Source of the DNA: Salinisphaera dokdonensis
GTDB taxonomy: Bacteria; Pseudomonadota; Gammaproteobacteria; Nevskiales; Salinisphaeraceae
Length of the DNA: 64,000 nucleotides
Direction: 5' to 3'
Assembly: GCF_040361215.1 (NCBI RefSeq)
Contig: NZ_APND01000002.1
Location: 62,001-126,000 of the forward strand
Position numbers and translations under genes: made by a program. Below are positions 53,277-63,700 of this stretch, one piece after another. Within the stretch, counting starts at the first letter, position 1. Each line of letters starts with the position of its first letter. The notes under the pieces are model-generated. The model ran no database searches. It saw only the letters and a list, made by a program, of their open reading frames with translations, and was not told where the DNA came from.

Positions 53277-54911
53277 ATGCCCAAGAACAAAACCAAGCTC
53301 GAACTGACCTGGATCGGCAAGGATCAGCGACCACGATTGGAGCCGCGCATCTTGCTGGAAGATCCGGAGAAGTCCTACCACGCGAATGAGCGTGTCAGTG
53401 ATCAGGATATTTTCGATAATCGTCTGATCTTCGGGGATAATCTCTTGGCGCTAAAGGCATTGGAGCAGGAATTCGCGGGTAAGGTGAAGTGCGTGTTTAT
53501 CGATCCGCCCTACAACACTGGCAGTGCCTTCGAACACTACGACGACGGGATAGAACACTCGCTTTGGCTATCAATGATGCGCGACCGCCTGGAGATTATT
53601 CGAAACCTTCTCTCAAATGATGGGTCGCTCTGGATCACTATCGACGACAACGAAGGTCACTATTTGAAGGTCTTGTGTGACGAAATCTTTGGAAGAGCTG
53701 CCTACCTAGGTTCAGCGGTGTGGGAGAATTTTTACGGTCGCAGCAACGCTGCTGCTATATCTCCGGCGCATAATTACGTGCAGATATATGCGCCTCTCGG
53801 CAATGATTGGAAGAGAGTGCGAAATCTTTTACCTCGAGATGAAAAAAGCAGCTCGAAATATAAAAACCCGGATAAGGACCCTCGCGGCCCTTGGCGTGCC
53901 GGCCCTATTTTTGCGCCCGGAGAACGCCACGAGGGTTTGATGTACGAGATAAAGACTCCCTCTGGCCGGAGCGTCAAACCACCGCGAGGTAGCCATTGGC
54001 GGATGGTTGAAGCGGAATTTAAGAAACTATTCGATGACGGGAGAATCCTCTTCGGGAAAGACGGCAATAACACTCCTGCGATAAAGCTATTCCTAAACGA
54101 AGTCCAAAGCGGCTTAGTTCCGCGCACATGGTGGCCACATACCGAAGTAGGACACTCGCAGGAGGGAAAGCGAGAGGCCCAAGCGCTTTTTGACGAGGGG
54201 AATTTATTCGACACCCCAAAGCCGGAGCGTTTAATTGAACGAATCATCAATATAGCGACGAATCCTGGCGAAATCATCCTCGACTCCTTCGCCGGATCGG
54301 GCACTACTGGGGCAGTAGCTCACAAAATGGGGCGCAGGTGGATCATGGTTGAGCTAGGTGAGCACTGCCAAACCTATATTCTTCCAAGGCTAAAGCAGGT
54401 AATCGACGGCACAGACGCTGGGGGTATTACCCAGTCCATCAAATGGCAAGGCGGCGGCGGATTCCGCTACTACCGACTAGCGCCATCCCTGCTTACGAAA
54501 GACAAGTGGGATAACTGGGTCATCAGCCCGGATTACGATGCCGCGATGCTAGCTCAGGCCATGTGCAAGCACGAAGGCTTTACCTACGCGCCCGATCCCG
54601 AAACTTGGTGGAATCAGGGCCATGCTACGGAAAAAGATTTTATCTACGTCACCACGCAGACGCTGACGCACGAGCAATTGTCTGCTATTCACCAGGAACT
54701 CGATGCGGATCAAAGCCTGCTGATCTGCTGCAGTGCATTTCGCGCCGACCCGGATGCGTTTGAACGCATCACGCTGAAGAAGATTCCGCATGCGGTGCTA
54801 GGGCAATGCGAATTTGGCCGCGACGATTATTCGCTGGAAGTCGCCAATCTCCCCGACGCGGCGCCTGACGCCGGCTCGGTGGATGATTTGTTCGTCGGAG
54901 ACGACGCATGA
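53277..54911 (+). CDS. Type III-like DNA adenine methyltransferase (Mod)
   Basis: This 544-residue N6-adenine methyltransferase has the beta-class order. The catalytic DPPYN is at residues 76-80 and the SAM-binding FAGSGTTG is at 338-345, with a target-recognition region between. The middle third of the gene (about 53.7-54.35 kb) is visibly more AT-rich than its ends, consistent with exchange of the recognition domain. The stop overlaps the restriction subunit start as ATGA. With Res it should modify host DNA and mark self from non-self. The ribosome-binding site is weak. Confidence 0.9.
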   Translation: MPKNKTKLELTWIGKDQRPRLEPRILLEDPEKSYHANERVSDQDIFDNRLIFGDNLLALKALEQEFAGKVKCVFIDPPYNTGSAFEHYDDGIEHSLWLSMMRDRLEIIRNLLSNDGSLWITIDDNEGHYLKVLCDEIFGRAAYLGSAVWENFYGRSNAAAISPAHNYVQIYAPLGNDWKRVRNLLPRDEKSSSKYKNPDKDPRGPWRAGPIFAPGERHEGLMYEIKTPSGRSVKPPRGSHWRMVEAEFKKLFDDGRILFGKDGNNTPAIKLFLNEVQSGLVPRTWWPHTEVGHSQEGKREAQALFDEGNLFDTPKPERLIERIINIATNPGEIILDSFAGSGTTGAVAHKMGRRWIMVELGEHCQTYILPRLKQVIDGTDAGGITQSIKWQGGGGFRYYRLAPSLLTKDKWDNWVISPDYDAAMLAQAMCKHEGFTYAPDPETWWNQGHATEKDFIYVTTQTLTHEQLSAIHQELDADQSLLICCSAFRADPDAFERITLKKIPHAVLGQCEFGRDDYSLEVANLPDAAPDAGSVDDLFVGDDA

Positions 54912-57664
54912 GCCGCGAATCGCAACGCCACGCGAACGCCGTAGCCAACCGGTTGAGCCTGCGAGAGCCCCTGCGCGAGTCACTACATCTGCTTGATCGC
55001 GTCTCGGACCTGATTCGTCTGGACAAGAGCCAGGACGTTGCCGCAGCGCTGGAAACCCTATCGGCGGAATTTCCGGAACTGGAAGACTTCGAGCGGGATT
55101 TCCCGTCGTTGTGTTTCGCGATCGCCACTGGCGTCGGCAAGACACGCCTGATGGCAGCGTTTGCAGCGTATCTTCATCGCGCCCACGGCATCCGGCATTT
55201 CTTCATCCTTGCGCCGAACCTGACGATATACGAGAAACTGATCTCCGATTTCGCGCCTGGCCACGACAAATACGTTTTTCAGGGCATTGCCGAGTTTGCA
55301 CAGAACCCGCCCGAGATCATCACCGGCGACAACTACGAATCCGGCCGAGGCGTACGCCGGGATCGTGAGGTCACAAGCGATATGTTCGGCCGCGATCAGG
55401 CCATTCATATCAACATCTTCAACGTCAGCAAGATCAACACCGAGGTGCGTGGCGGGCGCTCACCGCGTATCAAGCGGCTGAGCGAGTACATCGGCCAGAG
55501 CTATTTCGAGTACTTGTCGGATCTCGATGATCTGGTGCTGATGATGGACGAGTCCCATCGTTACCGGGCCAGCGCTGGCGTCGCCGCGATCAACGAACTC
55601 AAACCGGTGCTCGGGTTGGAGTTGACTGCCACGCCGCGCGTCGAATCCGGCGGCGGACAGGAATTCCGCAACGTGGTCTATCGCTATCCCTTGTCTGCGG
55701 CCATGGACGATGGCTACGTCAAGGAACCGGCGGTCGCCACGCGAGAGAATTTCGACAAAAGCCAATATACGGACGTGCAACTCGAGCGCCTGAAGCTTGA
55801 GGACGGCGTACGCGTACACGAAGACGTTAAAGTCGAGCTGGAGGTCTACGCTCGCCAGAACGGCAAGCCTGTCGTCAAACCCTTCATGCTGGTCGTTGCT
55901 ACCGACACCACCCACGCCGACGACCTCGTTCGCCAAATCCAGGCTGATGATTTCTTTGGCGGCGCCTACCGCGACAAGGTGATCCAGGTGCACTCCAATC
56001 AGCGCGGCGAGGAAAAGGAAGAAACGATCGAGCGCCTGCTGAAGGTCCAAAGCGCAGCCGAACCCACCGAGATCGTGGTCCACGTCAACAAGCTCAAGGA
56101 AGGCTGGGACGTCAACAATCTGTTCACGATCGTGCCTCTGCGCGCCGCCAAGTCGCAGATTCTCACCGAGCAGACGATTGGCCGCGGCCTGCGCTTGCCC
56201 TACGGCCAACGCACCGGTGTAGCCGCCGTCGACCGGCTGACGATCATCGCCCATGATCAGTTTCAGGCGATTATCGACGAGGCGAACAAGCCCGATTCGA
56301 TCATCCGGAAAGGCGTAGTGATTGGCAAAGACGTGGCGGAGGAGCCCAGAAAGACCGTCACTGTGGCACCCGTATTCACAGCCGCTTTGTTTGGCGAGGC
56401 TGCCGACTCAGATGCGCCCCCTGTCGCTGCGGGATCCTCTTCGCCGGAAAGTACGCCTGTTTTTCTGACGGCTCGAGAACGAGATATTGGGCGAGCTACC
56501 CTCGCTGCCGTGAAACGGTACGAGACTTTGTCCGGATCTGGCCTATTGCTCGGCAGCGAAGTACGGCAAAAGATTGCCGACGATGTGCGCAGCAGTCTTC
56601 CGCCGTATCAGCGTCCCCTGGAGGGCGTAGATACGGACGACGCCGACAAAGAACCGGATATCGAGCAGGTGGTGAAGACCACACTCGAATACGTGGTGCA
56701 TCACTCGATCGATATCCCGCGCGTTATCGTGCTTCCCAAGGGCGAAGTGCACTATGAGTTCACGGATTTTGACCTCGACTGCCGAAATATCAGCATGCAG
56801 CCGGTGTCGGTCGATATCCTCATCGAGCATCTTCGTAACCGGACCCGACATTATCTGAGCGAGGGCGATAGCAAGACCGTCGAGCCGCACCCGGAAAATT
56901 ATATCGTCCGCGCCCTCTTGGATTTCGACGACATCTCCTACGACCATCATGCAGCCCTGCTCTATAAGCTCGCCGGGCAGGTTGTGGCGCACCTGCGCAG
57001 TTATCTGCCGGACGAAGATGCCGTGCTGAACGTGCTTCAGTATCACCAGAAAAATCTGGCGGGGCTGGTACACACCCAGATGCAGCCGCATTACCACGAG
57101 GCTGTAACTGAATACGAAGCGCTTGTCAGTAGCGGTTTTACGACCCTGACGACTGCCACCTATGGCGTGCCCGAGAATGAAAACGTTCGCGACTACCGCC
57201 AGCAGCCTCGTGATCTAAGTCGTATCCGCCAATATCTATTCGGCGGATTCAAGCGGTGTCTTTATCCGGTCCAGAGATTCGACTCCGACACAGAGCGGCA
57301 ATTTGCTGTGCTGCTCGAGAAAGAGCGCGAAGAGCTGAAATGGTTGAAACCAGCAGACAACACGTTCCAGATTCGCTTCAGCCACGAAGCGCCGCCGTAC
57401 GAGCCTGACTTTGTCGTGGAGACCGATTTCGTGAAGTATCTCTGCGAGCCAAAACGTGCCGATCAGATACAGACCGACATCGTGCAAGCCAAAGCGCGGG
57501 CCGCCGTCGAATGGTGTGAACACGCCAGCCGACACGAGGCCGAAACAGCCTCCGACAATGTGGGCAAACCTTGGCGTTACCTTTTGATTCCTCACGATGC
57601 CATCACCGCCACAGTGACGCTGAAAGCACTCAGTGAGCGTTACGAGGTCAAACCGACCGACTGA
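54908..57664 (+). CDS. Type III-like restriction helicase-endonuclease (Res)
   Basis: This 918-residue SF2 translocase has Walker A TGVGKT (residues 74-79), DESH at 214-217, LTATP near 238, and a C-terminal PD-ExK nuclease domain. Its likely catalytic residues are Asp834 (PDF), Glu847 and Lys849 (CEPK). Type III Res works with Mod to cut DNA with unmodified sites. The 4-bp ATGA overlap with mod supports a complex. It could also serve as the ATPase part of a helicase-methylase-ATPase (Hma-like) system, given the upstream SNF2 helicase. Confidence 0.88.
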   Translation: MSRESQRHANAVANRLSLREPLRESLHLLDRVSDLIRLDKSQDVAAALETLSAEFPELEDFERDFPSLCFAIATGVGKTRLMAAFAAYLHRAHGIRHFFILAPNLTIYEKLISDFAPGHDKYVFQGIAEFAQNPPEIITGDNYESGRGVRRDREVTSDMFGRDQAIHINIFNVSKINTEVRGGRSPRIKRLSEYIGQSYFEYLSDLDDLVLMMDESHRYRASAGVAAINELKPVLGLELTATPRVESGGGQEFRNVVYRYPLSAAMDDGYVKEPAVATRENFDKSQYTDVQLERLKLEDGVRVHEDVKVELEVYARQNGKPVVKPFMLVVATDTTHADDLVRQIQADDFFGGAYRDKVIQVHSNQRGEEKEETIERLLKVQSAAEPTEIVVHVNKLKEGWDVNNLFTIVPLRAAKSQILTEQTIGRGLRLPYGQRTGVAAVDRLTIIAHDQFQAIIDEANKPDSIIRKGVVIGKDVAEEPRKTVTVAPVFTAALFGEAADSDAPPVAAGSSSPESTPVFLTARERDIGRATLAAVKRYETLSGSGLLLGSEVRQKIADDVRSSLPPYQRPLEGVDTDDADKEPDIEQVVKTTLEYVVHHSIDIPRVIVLPKGEVHYEFTDFDLDCRNISMQPVSVDILIEHLRNRTRHYLSEGDSKTVEPHPENYIVRALLDFDDISYDHHAALLYKLAGQVVAHLRSYLPDEDAVLNVLQYHQKNLAGLVHTQMQPHYHEAVTEYEALVSSGFTTLTTATYGVPENENVRDYRQQPRDLSRIRQYLFGGFKRCLYPVQRFDSDTERQFAVLLEKEREELKWLKPADNTFQIRFSHEAPPYEPDFVVETDFVKYLCEPKRADQIQTDIVQAKARAAVEWCEHASRHEAETASDNVGKPWRYLLIPHDAITATVTLKALSERYEVKPTD

Positions 57665-57715
57665 CCGCTTGGCCGGAATATATAAAAATAAGAGCGTTAC
57701 GGGGGACAAAACGCC

Positions 57716-58927
57716 ATGGCATCATCACTCAGCTGGCTCGATTTCGATCATGCCGCGCGCGAGCGTAGTCAGGCGCTACTTGCGTTCTTCAATGAGCCCG
57801 GAACGCGCGATGAGCTAGGCATCGGCAATATCCGCGACGCGCTGGCTGATCGGCTATTTCCGGGCACGTCTACGATCCAGACACGGCTGCGGTATATGTT
57901 GCTGGTGCCTTGGGTCTACCAACAGCTCGAAGTGGAACGCGTGCCGGGCGCTCGATTTCCCGAGCGGGCCCGGCAACTGGAGATCGAGCTCATCGGCGCC
58001 CTCATCGCCAACGGTAGCTCGGAGGAAGGATCTCACCACAGCATCATCGGCGCGGCGTCGCGAGCCAGTCTGCAACGGCTACCGAGTTCGGTCTATTGGG
58101 CGGGGCTTGGACGCTGGGGTATCCGGCAGTTCGCAGGCTCGCAGAACGACTACCACCAATCGATAGACCCGATTTATGCGGCCCGCCGTGCGGTCGGCCG
58201 GAAAGACAATGGGGAGCTGGATGGCCTAAGCACCACCACATGGCACCCCAAACTGCCGAACCCTTCTCCCCGCTTCCCCAGCCAGGAATCTCTGAGGCTA
58301 ACGCGGCAAGAGGCCGAGTTTCTCCGCGACCAGGTGTTGCAGACACACCGCGGCTCGTATCTGGCGTGGTTGATAGGCCTCGCGATACCCGACGACTCGG
58401 CTTTCCCGTGGGAATACACGCGTGCCGCCGACCTACCGCCTGAGATCGCCGACAACGTGCGCCAAGCGCGGTTATTTTCACGCTTGATGCACGGTGCCAG
58501 CCTACTCTACAACCTGTTGCTCGCGCGCCTGCAAAGCAGCGAATACTGGATTAAAGCACATGGCGAGGCGCTGGCACGGTGGCAAGAGGGCACGAACTGG
58601 GCCGAACTGGCCGATTGGGATCTAGACCAATTTTTCGAGCAGATCTCGTTTACTGGTTATCGAATCCATGGAGGCGCTCAGACCTTTGTAAAGCAGTGGC
58701 GTGATACAGCCTGCAAGCACCGGAACGACATCGCCCAAGACACAGATGCTGCGGCGCTCGTACGAAACCGAGAGATCGCGCTCAAGAAGAGCCTGTCCCG
58801 GTTCACCAACCCGTCTGCTCTAGCTCGCTGGTCGGGCAGCTCCGGCGGTAGCGCTCTCGAGTATCGCTGGACAACAGTCCGCCAATATCTTTGGGACCTC
58901 CGGCAAGGCCTGGACAGCGAGTCATGA
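57716..58927 (+). CDS. DUF6361 family protein
   Basis: This 403-residue protein begins MASSLSWLDFDHAARERSQA and contains GTSTIQTRLRYMLLVPWVYQ, the hallmark of DUF6361. It is helical and cytoplasmic, with several Trp- and Arg-rich segments (LPSSVYWAGLGRWGIRQF) and no catalytic motif I can name. A GGGGG ribosome-binding site precedes the ATG, 51 bp after res. Its stop is overlapped by the next start as ATGA. Together with the following PLD and helicase genes it looks like a compact three-gene module. The function is unknown. Confidence 0.8.
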   Translation: MASSLSWLDFDHAARERSQALLAFFNEPGTRDELGIGNIRDALADRLFPGTSTIQTRLRYMLLVPWVYQQLEVERVPGARFPERARQLEIELIGALIANGSSEEGSHHSIIGAASRASLQRLPSSVYWAGLGRWGIRQFAGSQNDYHQSIDPIYAARRAVGRKDNGELDGLSTTTWHPKLPNPSPRFPSQESLRLTRQEAEFLRDQVLQTHRGSYLAWLIGLAIPDDSAFPWEYTRAADLPPEIADNVRQARLFSRLMHGASLLYNLLLARLQSSEYWIKAHGEALARWQEGTNWAELADWDLDQFFEQISFTGYRIHGGAQTFVKQWRDTACKHRNDIAQDTDAAALVRNREIALKKSLSRFTNPSALARWSGSSGGSALEYRWTTVRQYLWDLRQGLDSES

Positions 58928-60765
58928 TGCTTGATCCGAACACACGCAGCCTTTTGACCGACGGCCTAACGCCCCCGTCGGGCATGGTTTTCGATACCGG
59001 GGCGGCAACGACGTATTCGCTCGACCCAGCCGCCCTTCTAACACTGCCCTTGCACTTGGCGTGGCTGGCAGATGCGGGGCAATCCGACGAGAGCATGGAC
59101 CCGATCCGCTTGCTTGAATCGCTCAGACGAGTAGCGGATCGCTTCACGGTCTTTCATGAACACGGCCGACTCGCAGTGCCATCTGCCCCGAATCGATTGT
59201 TCGGCCTGTTGGAACCCATGCTGCACCCATGCATTGCGCCGCTGGGCGGGGCTTTCCATCCGAAAGTTATTCTGCTGCGCTTCCGGAGCGAGGATAACGA
59301 TACTCGTATCCTTCGGCTGCTGGTGCTCTCGCGGAACCTCACTTTCGACAACGCCTGGGATCTCGCCCTGCAACTCGACGGCGTGCCAAGCCCAAAAAGC
59401 GAGGCCGAAAACAACGATCCGATAAGACGGCTGTTCCACCTCGCTCGATCGGCTTCTTCCAAAGAGATCGCAAAGGCACGTGCATCGCTTTTCCACGATC
59501 TACTAGCCGATCTGGACAACTGCCACTGGGATTTACCGGCTGGCTTCGATTCCGTGGCCTTTCACTTGATCGGCGACACAGATGACCATTGGGAACCGGG
59601 GACCTGCGATCGCCTGGCTGTCATCTCGCCATTTTTGGCGGACACTGCGCTGGCGCGTATGGCACAGAACACACAGCAATTTTCCTGGCTTGTGTCGCGG
59701 CCTGAAGAGTTGGGTGCCTTGAGCGAATCGGATCGTATGCATGCAGAAGAGCTTCTGGTGCTCTCAGAATCGGCCACCGAGCCCGATGAAACAGCAGATA
59801 CCGATACGCTGGCGGGCGCCGGGCTGCACGCCAAGTGCTTAGTTCAGGAGCGAGGCACGCGAACGCACTTGTTCGCTGGCTCAGCGAATGCAACACATCC
59901 GATCTTCGGCCTTCATTCCCGCATTCGCAATACGGAATTCATGGTCGAGCTGTCCGGCCCCCGGCGCGACGTCGGCGGCATCACGGCAATATTCGGCGAT
60001 GGCGGCTTGCGCGACATCTGCCAACTCTACGAGCACGTCGCTGCCGAAACGGATGCCGAGCAAGCCCACATCGAACATTGTCTTGAGACAGCGCATCGAG
60101 CCGCGACAAGCATCGACTGGCGTCTGCGATGCGAGGGTAGCGTCGATCAGTGGCATCTCACTCTAAGCACCGGCGAGCCACTATCCAATGAACTCGCCGA
60201 TATCATCATCGACGTGTGGCCATTAACTACCGAGAGCAGTCGGGGCGCGCGCGTACCTGGCGAGCTGCCAATCAAAGTCCGGCTTGGGCCGTTCCAGACC
60301 ATAGAATTGACCTCGCTACTCGGTTTTGAGCTGTCATATCGCGGCCAGTATCGGCGGTTCGGTCTGGAGATCCCGGTGACGAACATGCCGTCGGCCTCGA
60401 GACGCGATCAGGCCACCATGCGTCACGTCGTGCGTAATCGCTCAGCCTTTCTACGCTACCTGGCCATGCTTTTGGGCGAAATGGGTGGCGATGTCAGCTC
60501 AAAAGCACTCGCGGCCAGATTGGGCTCGGCAAGCACGCCAGTTGGTGGGAGCGCATCTAGCGAAGCCGTGTTTCCGCTGTTCGAGCAGTTAGCACGTGCC
60601 TACGCTCGCGACCCGGCTAGCTTGCGCGCCGTCGCACGCGTTATGCGGCAACTCGAGGACACATCTGACCAAGACGGTGATCCGGTCGTTCCGGACGGCT
60701 TTCGCGATCTTTGGACTGTGTTTGAACAAACACTGGCACTGGAATCGAACGATGCGAAAGGATGA
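58924..60765 (+). CDS. Phospholipase D-like protein of defence module
   Basis: This 613-residue protein has two PLD-type HxK motifs: FHPK with His112 and Lys114, and LHAK with His302 and Lys304 followed by GSANATH. The second is the fuller HKD-like site. In defence systems such enzymes usually act as nucleases on phosphodiesters rather than on lipids (compare DrmC of DISARM). The start at 58924 overlaps the DUF6361 stop by 4 bp; a second ATG follows immediately. The gene overlaps or abuts the helicase gene, so all three products are probably made together. Confidence 0.8.
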   Translation: MMLDPNTRSLLTDGLTPPSGMVFDTGAATTYSLDPAALLTLPLHLAWLADAGQSDESMDPIRLLESLRRVADRFTVFHEHGRLAVPSAPNRLFGLLEPMLHPCIAPLGGAFHPKVILLRFRSEDNDTRILRLLVLSRNLTFDNAWDLALQLDGVPSPKSEAENNDPIRRLFHLARSASSKEIAKARASLFHDLLADLDNCHWDLPAGFDSVAFHLIGDTDDHWEPGTCDRLAVISPFLADTALARMAQNTQQFSWLVSRPEELGALSESDRMHAEELLVLSESATEPDETADTDTLAGAGLHAKCLVQERGTRTHLFAGSANATHPIFGLHSRIRNTEFMVELSGPRRDVGGITAIFGDGGLRDICQLYEHVAAETDAEQAHIEHCLETAHRAATSIDWRLRCEGSVDQWHLTLSTGEPLSNELADIIIDVWPLTTESSRGARVPGELPIKVRLGPFQTIELTSLLGFELSYRGQYRRFGLEIPVTNMPSASRRDQATMRHVVRNRSAFLRYLAMLLGEMGGDVSSKALAARLGSASTPVGGSASSEAVFPLFEQLARAYARDPASLRAVARVMRQLEDTSDQDGDPVVPDGFRDLWTVFEQTLALESNDAKG

Positions 60766-63700
60766 AATGTTTTCTGCGGCGCCGATACTGGCCCAGCTGA
60801 AGGACTTCCAACGCGGGGCGGTCGAACACGCTTATCAGAGACTCTATGTCGATACAGATGCGACTCGGCGGTTTCTGATCGCTGATGAAGTCGGGCTTGG
60901 CAAGACGATGATTGCGAAGGGACTGATCGCGAAGGTGGTCGAGACGCTGCAGCATACGGTGCGGCGGTTGGACGTAATCTACGTTTGCTCGAACGCGGAT
61001 ATCGCGACCCAGAACGTGGCGAGGTTGAACGTCTCGGGCGAGCAAGCTTTCGCGAAGGCCACGCGCCTAACGCTCTTACCGCTCGAAGTACACGAACTCG
61101 AAAAACAGTCACTGAACTTCGTCAGCTTTACGCCCGGAACCACATTCGACATGGGGAACCGAACAGGCCACAAGGCCGAGCGGCGATTGCTGTATCAGAT
61201 GTTGACTTACCGCCGACGCGAACGCTTCTGTCGCGGGCTACAGAACTTGCTGCAATCGCCGGTACGGTCGCACGACACTTGGGTCGCCTACACAGCAGAC
61301 TGGCAGACATTCGATCCGACCATCGCCCGCGACTTTCGTGACGCTGTGTGGTCTCAGCCCGATTTAGCCCGAGAAATCCTCGCGTTGACGGCTAGGTACT
61401 ACGACCGACGCCGAGCGATCCCGTCCGACATCAACGAGCGCCGGCTAGCCTTGCTGGCCAGGCTGCGAAAGACACTCGCCAAGCGATGTCTCAATGCGCT
61501 TCAGCCTGACCTGATTATTCTTGACGAGTTCCAGCGCTTCCGAGAGCTCATGGATCCGAAAAATCCGGCTGCCGAACTGGCAACGGATCTCTTCTCCTAT
61601 CGGCACGATGCGAAAGTTGGCGATCCTGCGCCTCGCGTCGTCTTACTGTCAGCTACGCCGTACAAGATGTATACGCGCGACGAAGATGACGAAGACCACT
61701 ATGCCGATTTTCGCGCGACGCTCGGTTTCCTGGCCAATGGACAACAACACCGCCTAACTGCCATAGAGCAGGACCTCGCCCGGATGCGCGACGGCATGGT
61801 CTCGATTAGCAATGACGCTGGCTTCCATGCTGCGCGAGACCGTCTACAAGACAACTTGCTCAAACTGATGTGCCGCAACGAACGCGTCGCACGCACCCAA
61901 CGCGCCGATGCGATGGTGTCGGAGTGGCGCAAGCCCGCCAGATTGACGTCTCAGGACCTTGGTCAGCTGCAGGCATTGACGCGTATTGGCGAAACGTTTG
62001 GCCACCGCGATCTTGTCGAATACTGGAAATCCAGCCCCTACCTGCTGAATTTCATGAAGGGTTACCAGTTCAAAGAACGCTTCGACGCCGCTCGTGCCAG
62101 CACAGAGACGCAGACGCTCGTCGACCTCCATCGCGACCACCTTCTCTCTATCGCAAAAATCCAGCGGTTTGAGTCGATCGACCCTGGTAACCCCAAGCTT
62201 CGAGCGTTGATCGAGGAGATGGATGACAACGGCCTGTGGCGCCTACTCTGGCTACCACCTTCGCTTGCCTATTGGCGACCCGCCGGCCCATACAGCGATG
62301 TGCCCTCGGTTTCCAAGGAGCTGATCTTCTCAAGCTGGAACGTGGTCCCAGACGCCATCGCGGCCATGATGTCTTACGCCGCGCACGCACAGGTCTTCGC
62401 GGGGTATGACCGAATAAGCGAATACTCAGAGTTAGGAACGGTGCCGCGGCGATTGAATTACGCGCGACGTGAGACACGCCCGGCCTCGATGAACGTCTTC
62501 TCGCTATTCTGTCCATCGCCAACGCTCGTATCACTGATCGATCCCGCTGAGCTTGCACTCCAGAACGACCACGCCACGCCCGATCTGGATCAGGTGCTGG
62601 CGCACGTTGCGGAACATGTTCGCCCGCTGATCGAGACTCTTCCGCCGCCTTCAGCACCTATGCCCGATAGCCCGCCTTATTGGCGGCTGGTGGCCTATCT
62701 CGCGGGACAAGATACGGGTACCGACTACTTGAACTGGTGTCGCGACGGGATGCTGGCATCAAGCGAATCCGAGGAAGACGATAGCGCAGTGCTGGTTGAA
62801 CATGCCCAGTTCTTTGCCTCTGAAGCCGAATCAGATAGCCATACCCGCGTGGGTTCTGACAATGCCGATATCGAAACGCTGTCTCGCCTCGCACTGGGCG
62901 CGCCGGCTAACTGCGCACTGCGCGCGCTTCATCGTTTGGATCCGATGATGTCGTGGACATCTCGTGCGCTGCTCGATGCCGCGGCCATCGTTGGTGAAGG
63001 TTTGCGGTCGCTGTTCAATGCGCCGGACAACACCGCCTTACTTCATCTGGACGAGCACGCGGGCGAGGCTTATTGGCAACGCGTTTTGCGCTACTGCCTC
63101 GACGGCAATCTACAGTCCATGCTCGACGAGCACGTCCACGTTTTGTCTGAATCACTCGGCGGACGCGACCAACCTGCCGAAAAGCGGGTCCTTAGAATCG
63201 CGGCGGAAATTCGGGACGCATTGTCTCTACGCATGACACGGATCCAGGCGGATACACTCGACGAAGCGGACCCGACTCTCAACATCCGTTGTCGCTATGC
63301 GATGCGTTTCGGCGAAACCACCGACGAAGAGTCCGGGAAGACGAATCGCAAGGAACTTGTCCGTATCGCGTTCAACTCCCCCTTCCGGCCGTTTGTGCTC
63401 GCATCGACATCGGTCGGTCAGGAGGGGTTGGACTTCCATCAATGGTGTCACTCGATCGTGCACTGGAATCTGCCCTCCAATCCGGTAGACATGGAACAAC
63501 GCGAAGGCCGTGTACATCGATATAAGGGCTATGCGGTGCGTAAGAACGTTGCACGATCAGCGCTTAGTGATGTCGACGGCGTCACCACGAAGCCGTTTTC
63601 CGATCCTTGGAAAGCGCTTTTTGCTCATGCGCTTGCCTGCCGGCCGGCGGGCGCCGGCGATATGATCCCCTATTGGATCTACGAAACCGAAGGTGGGGAC

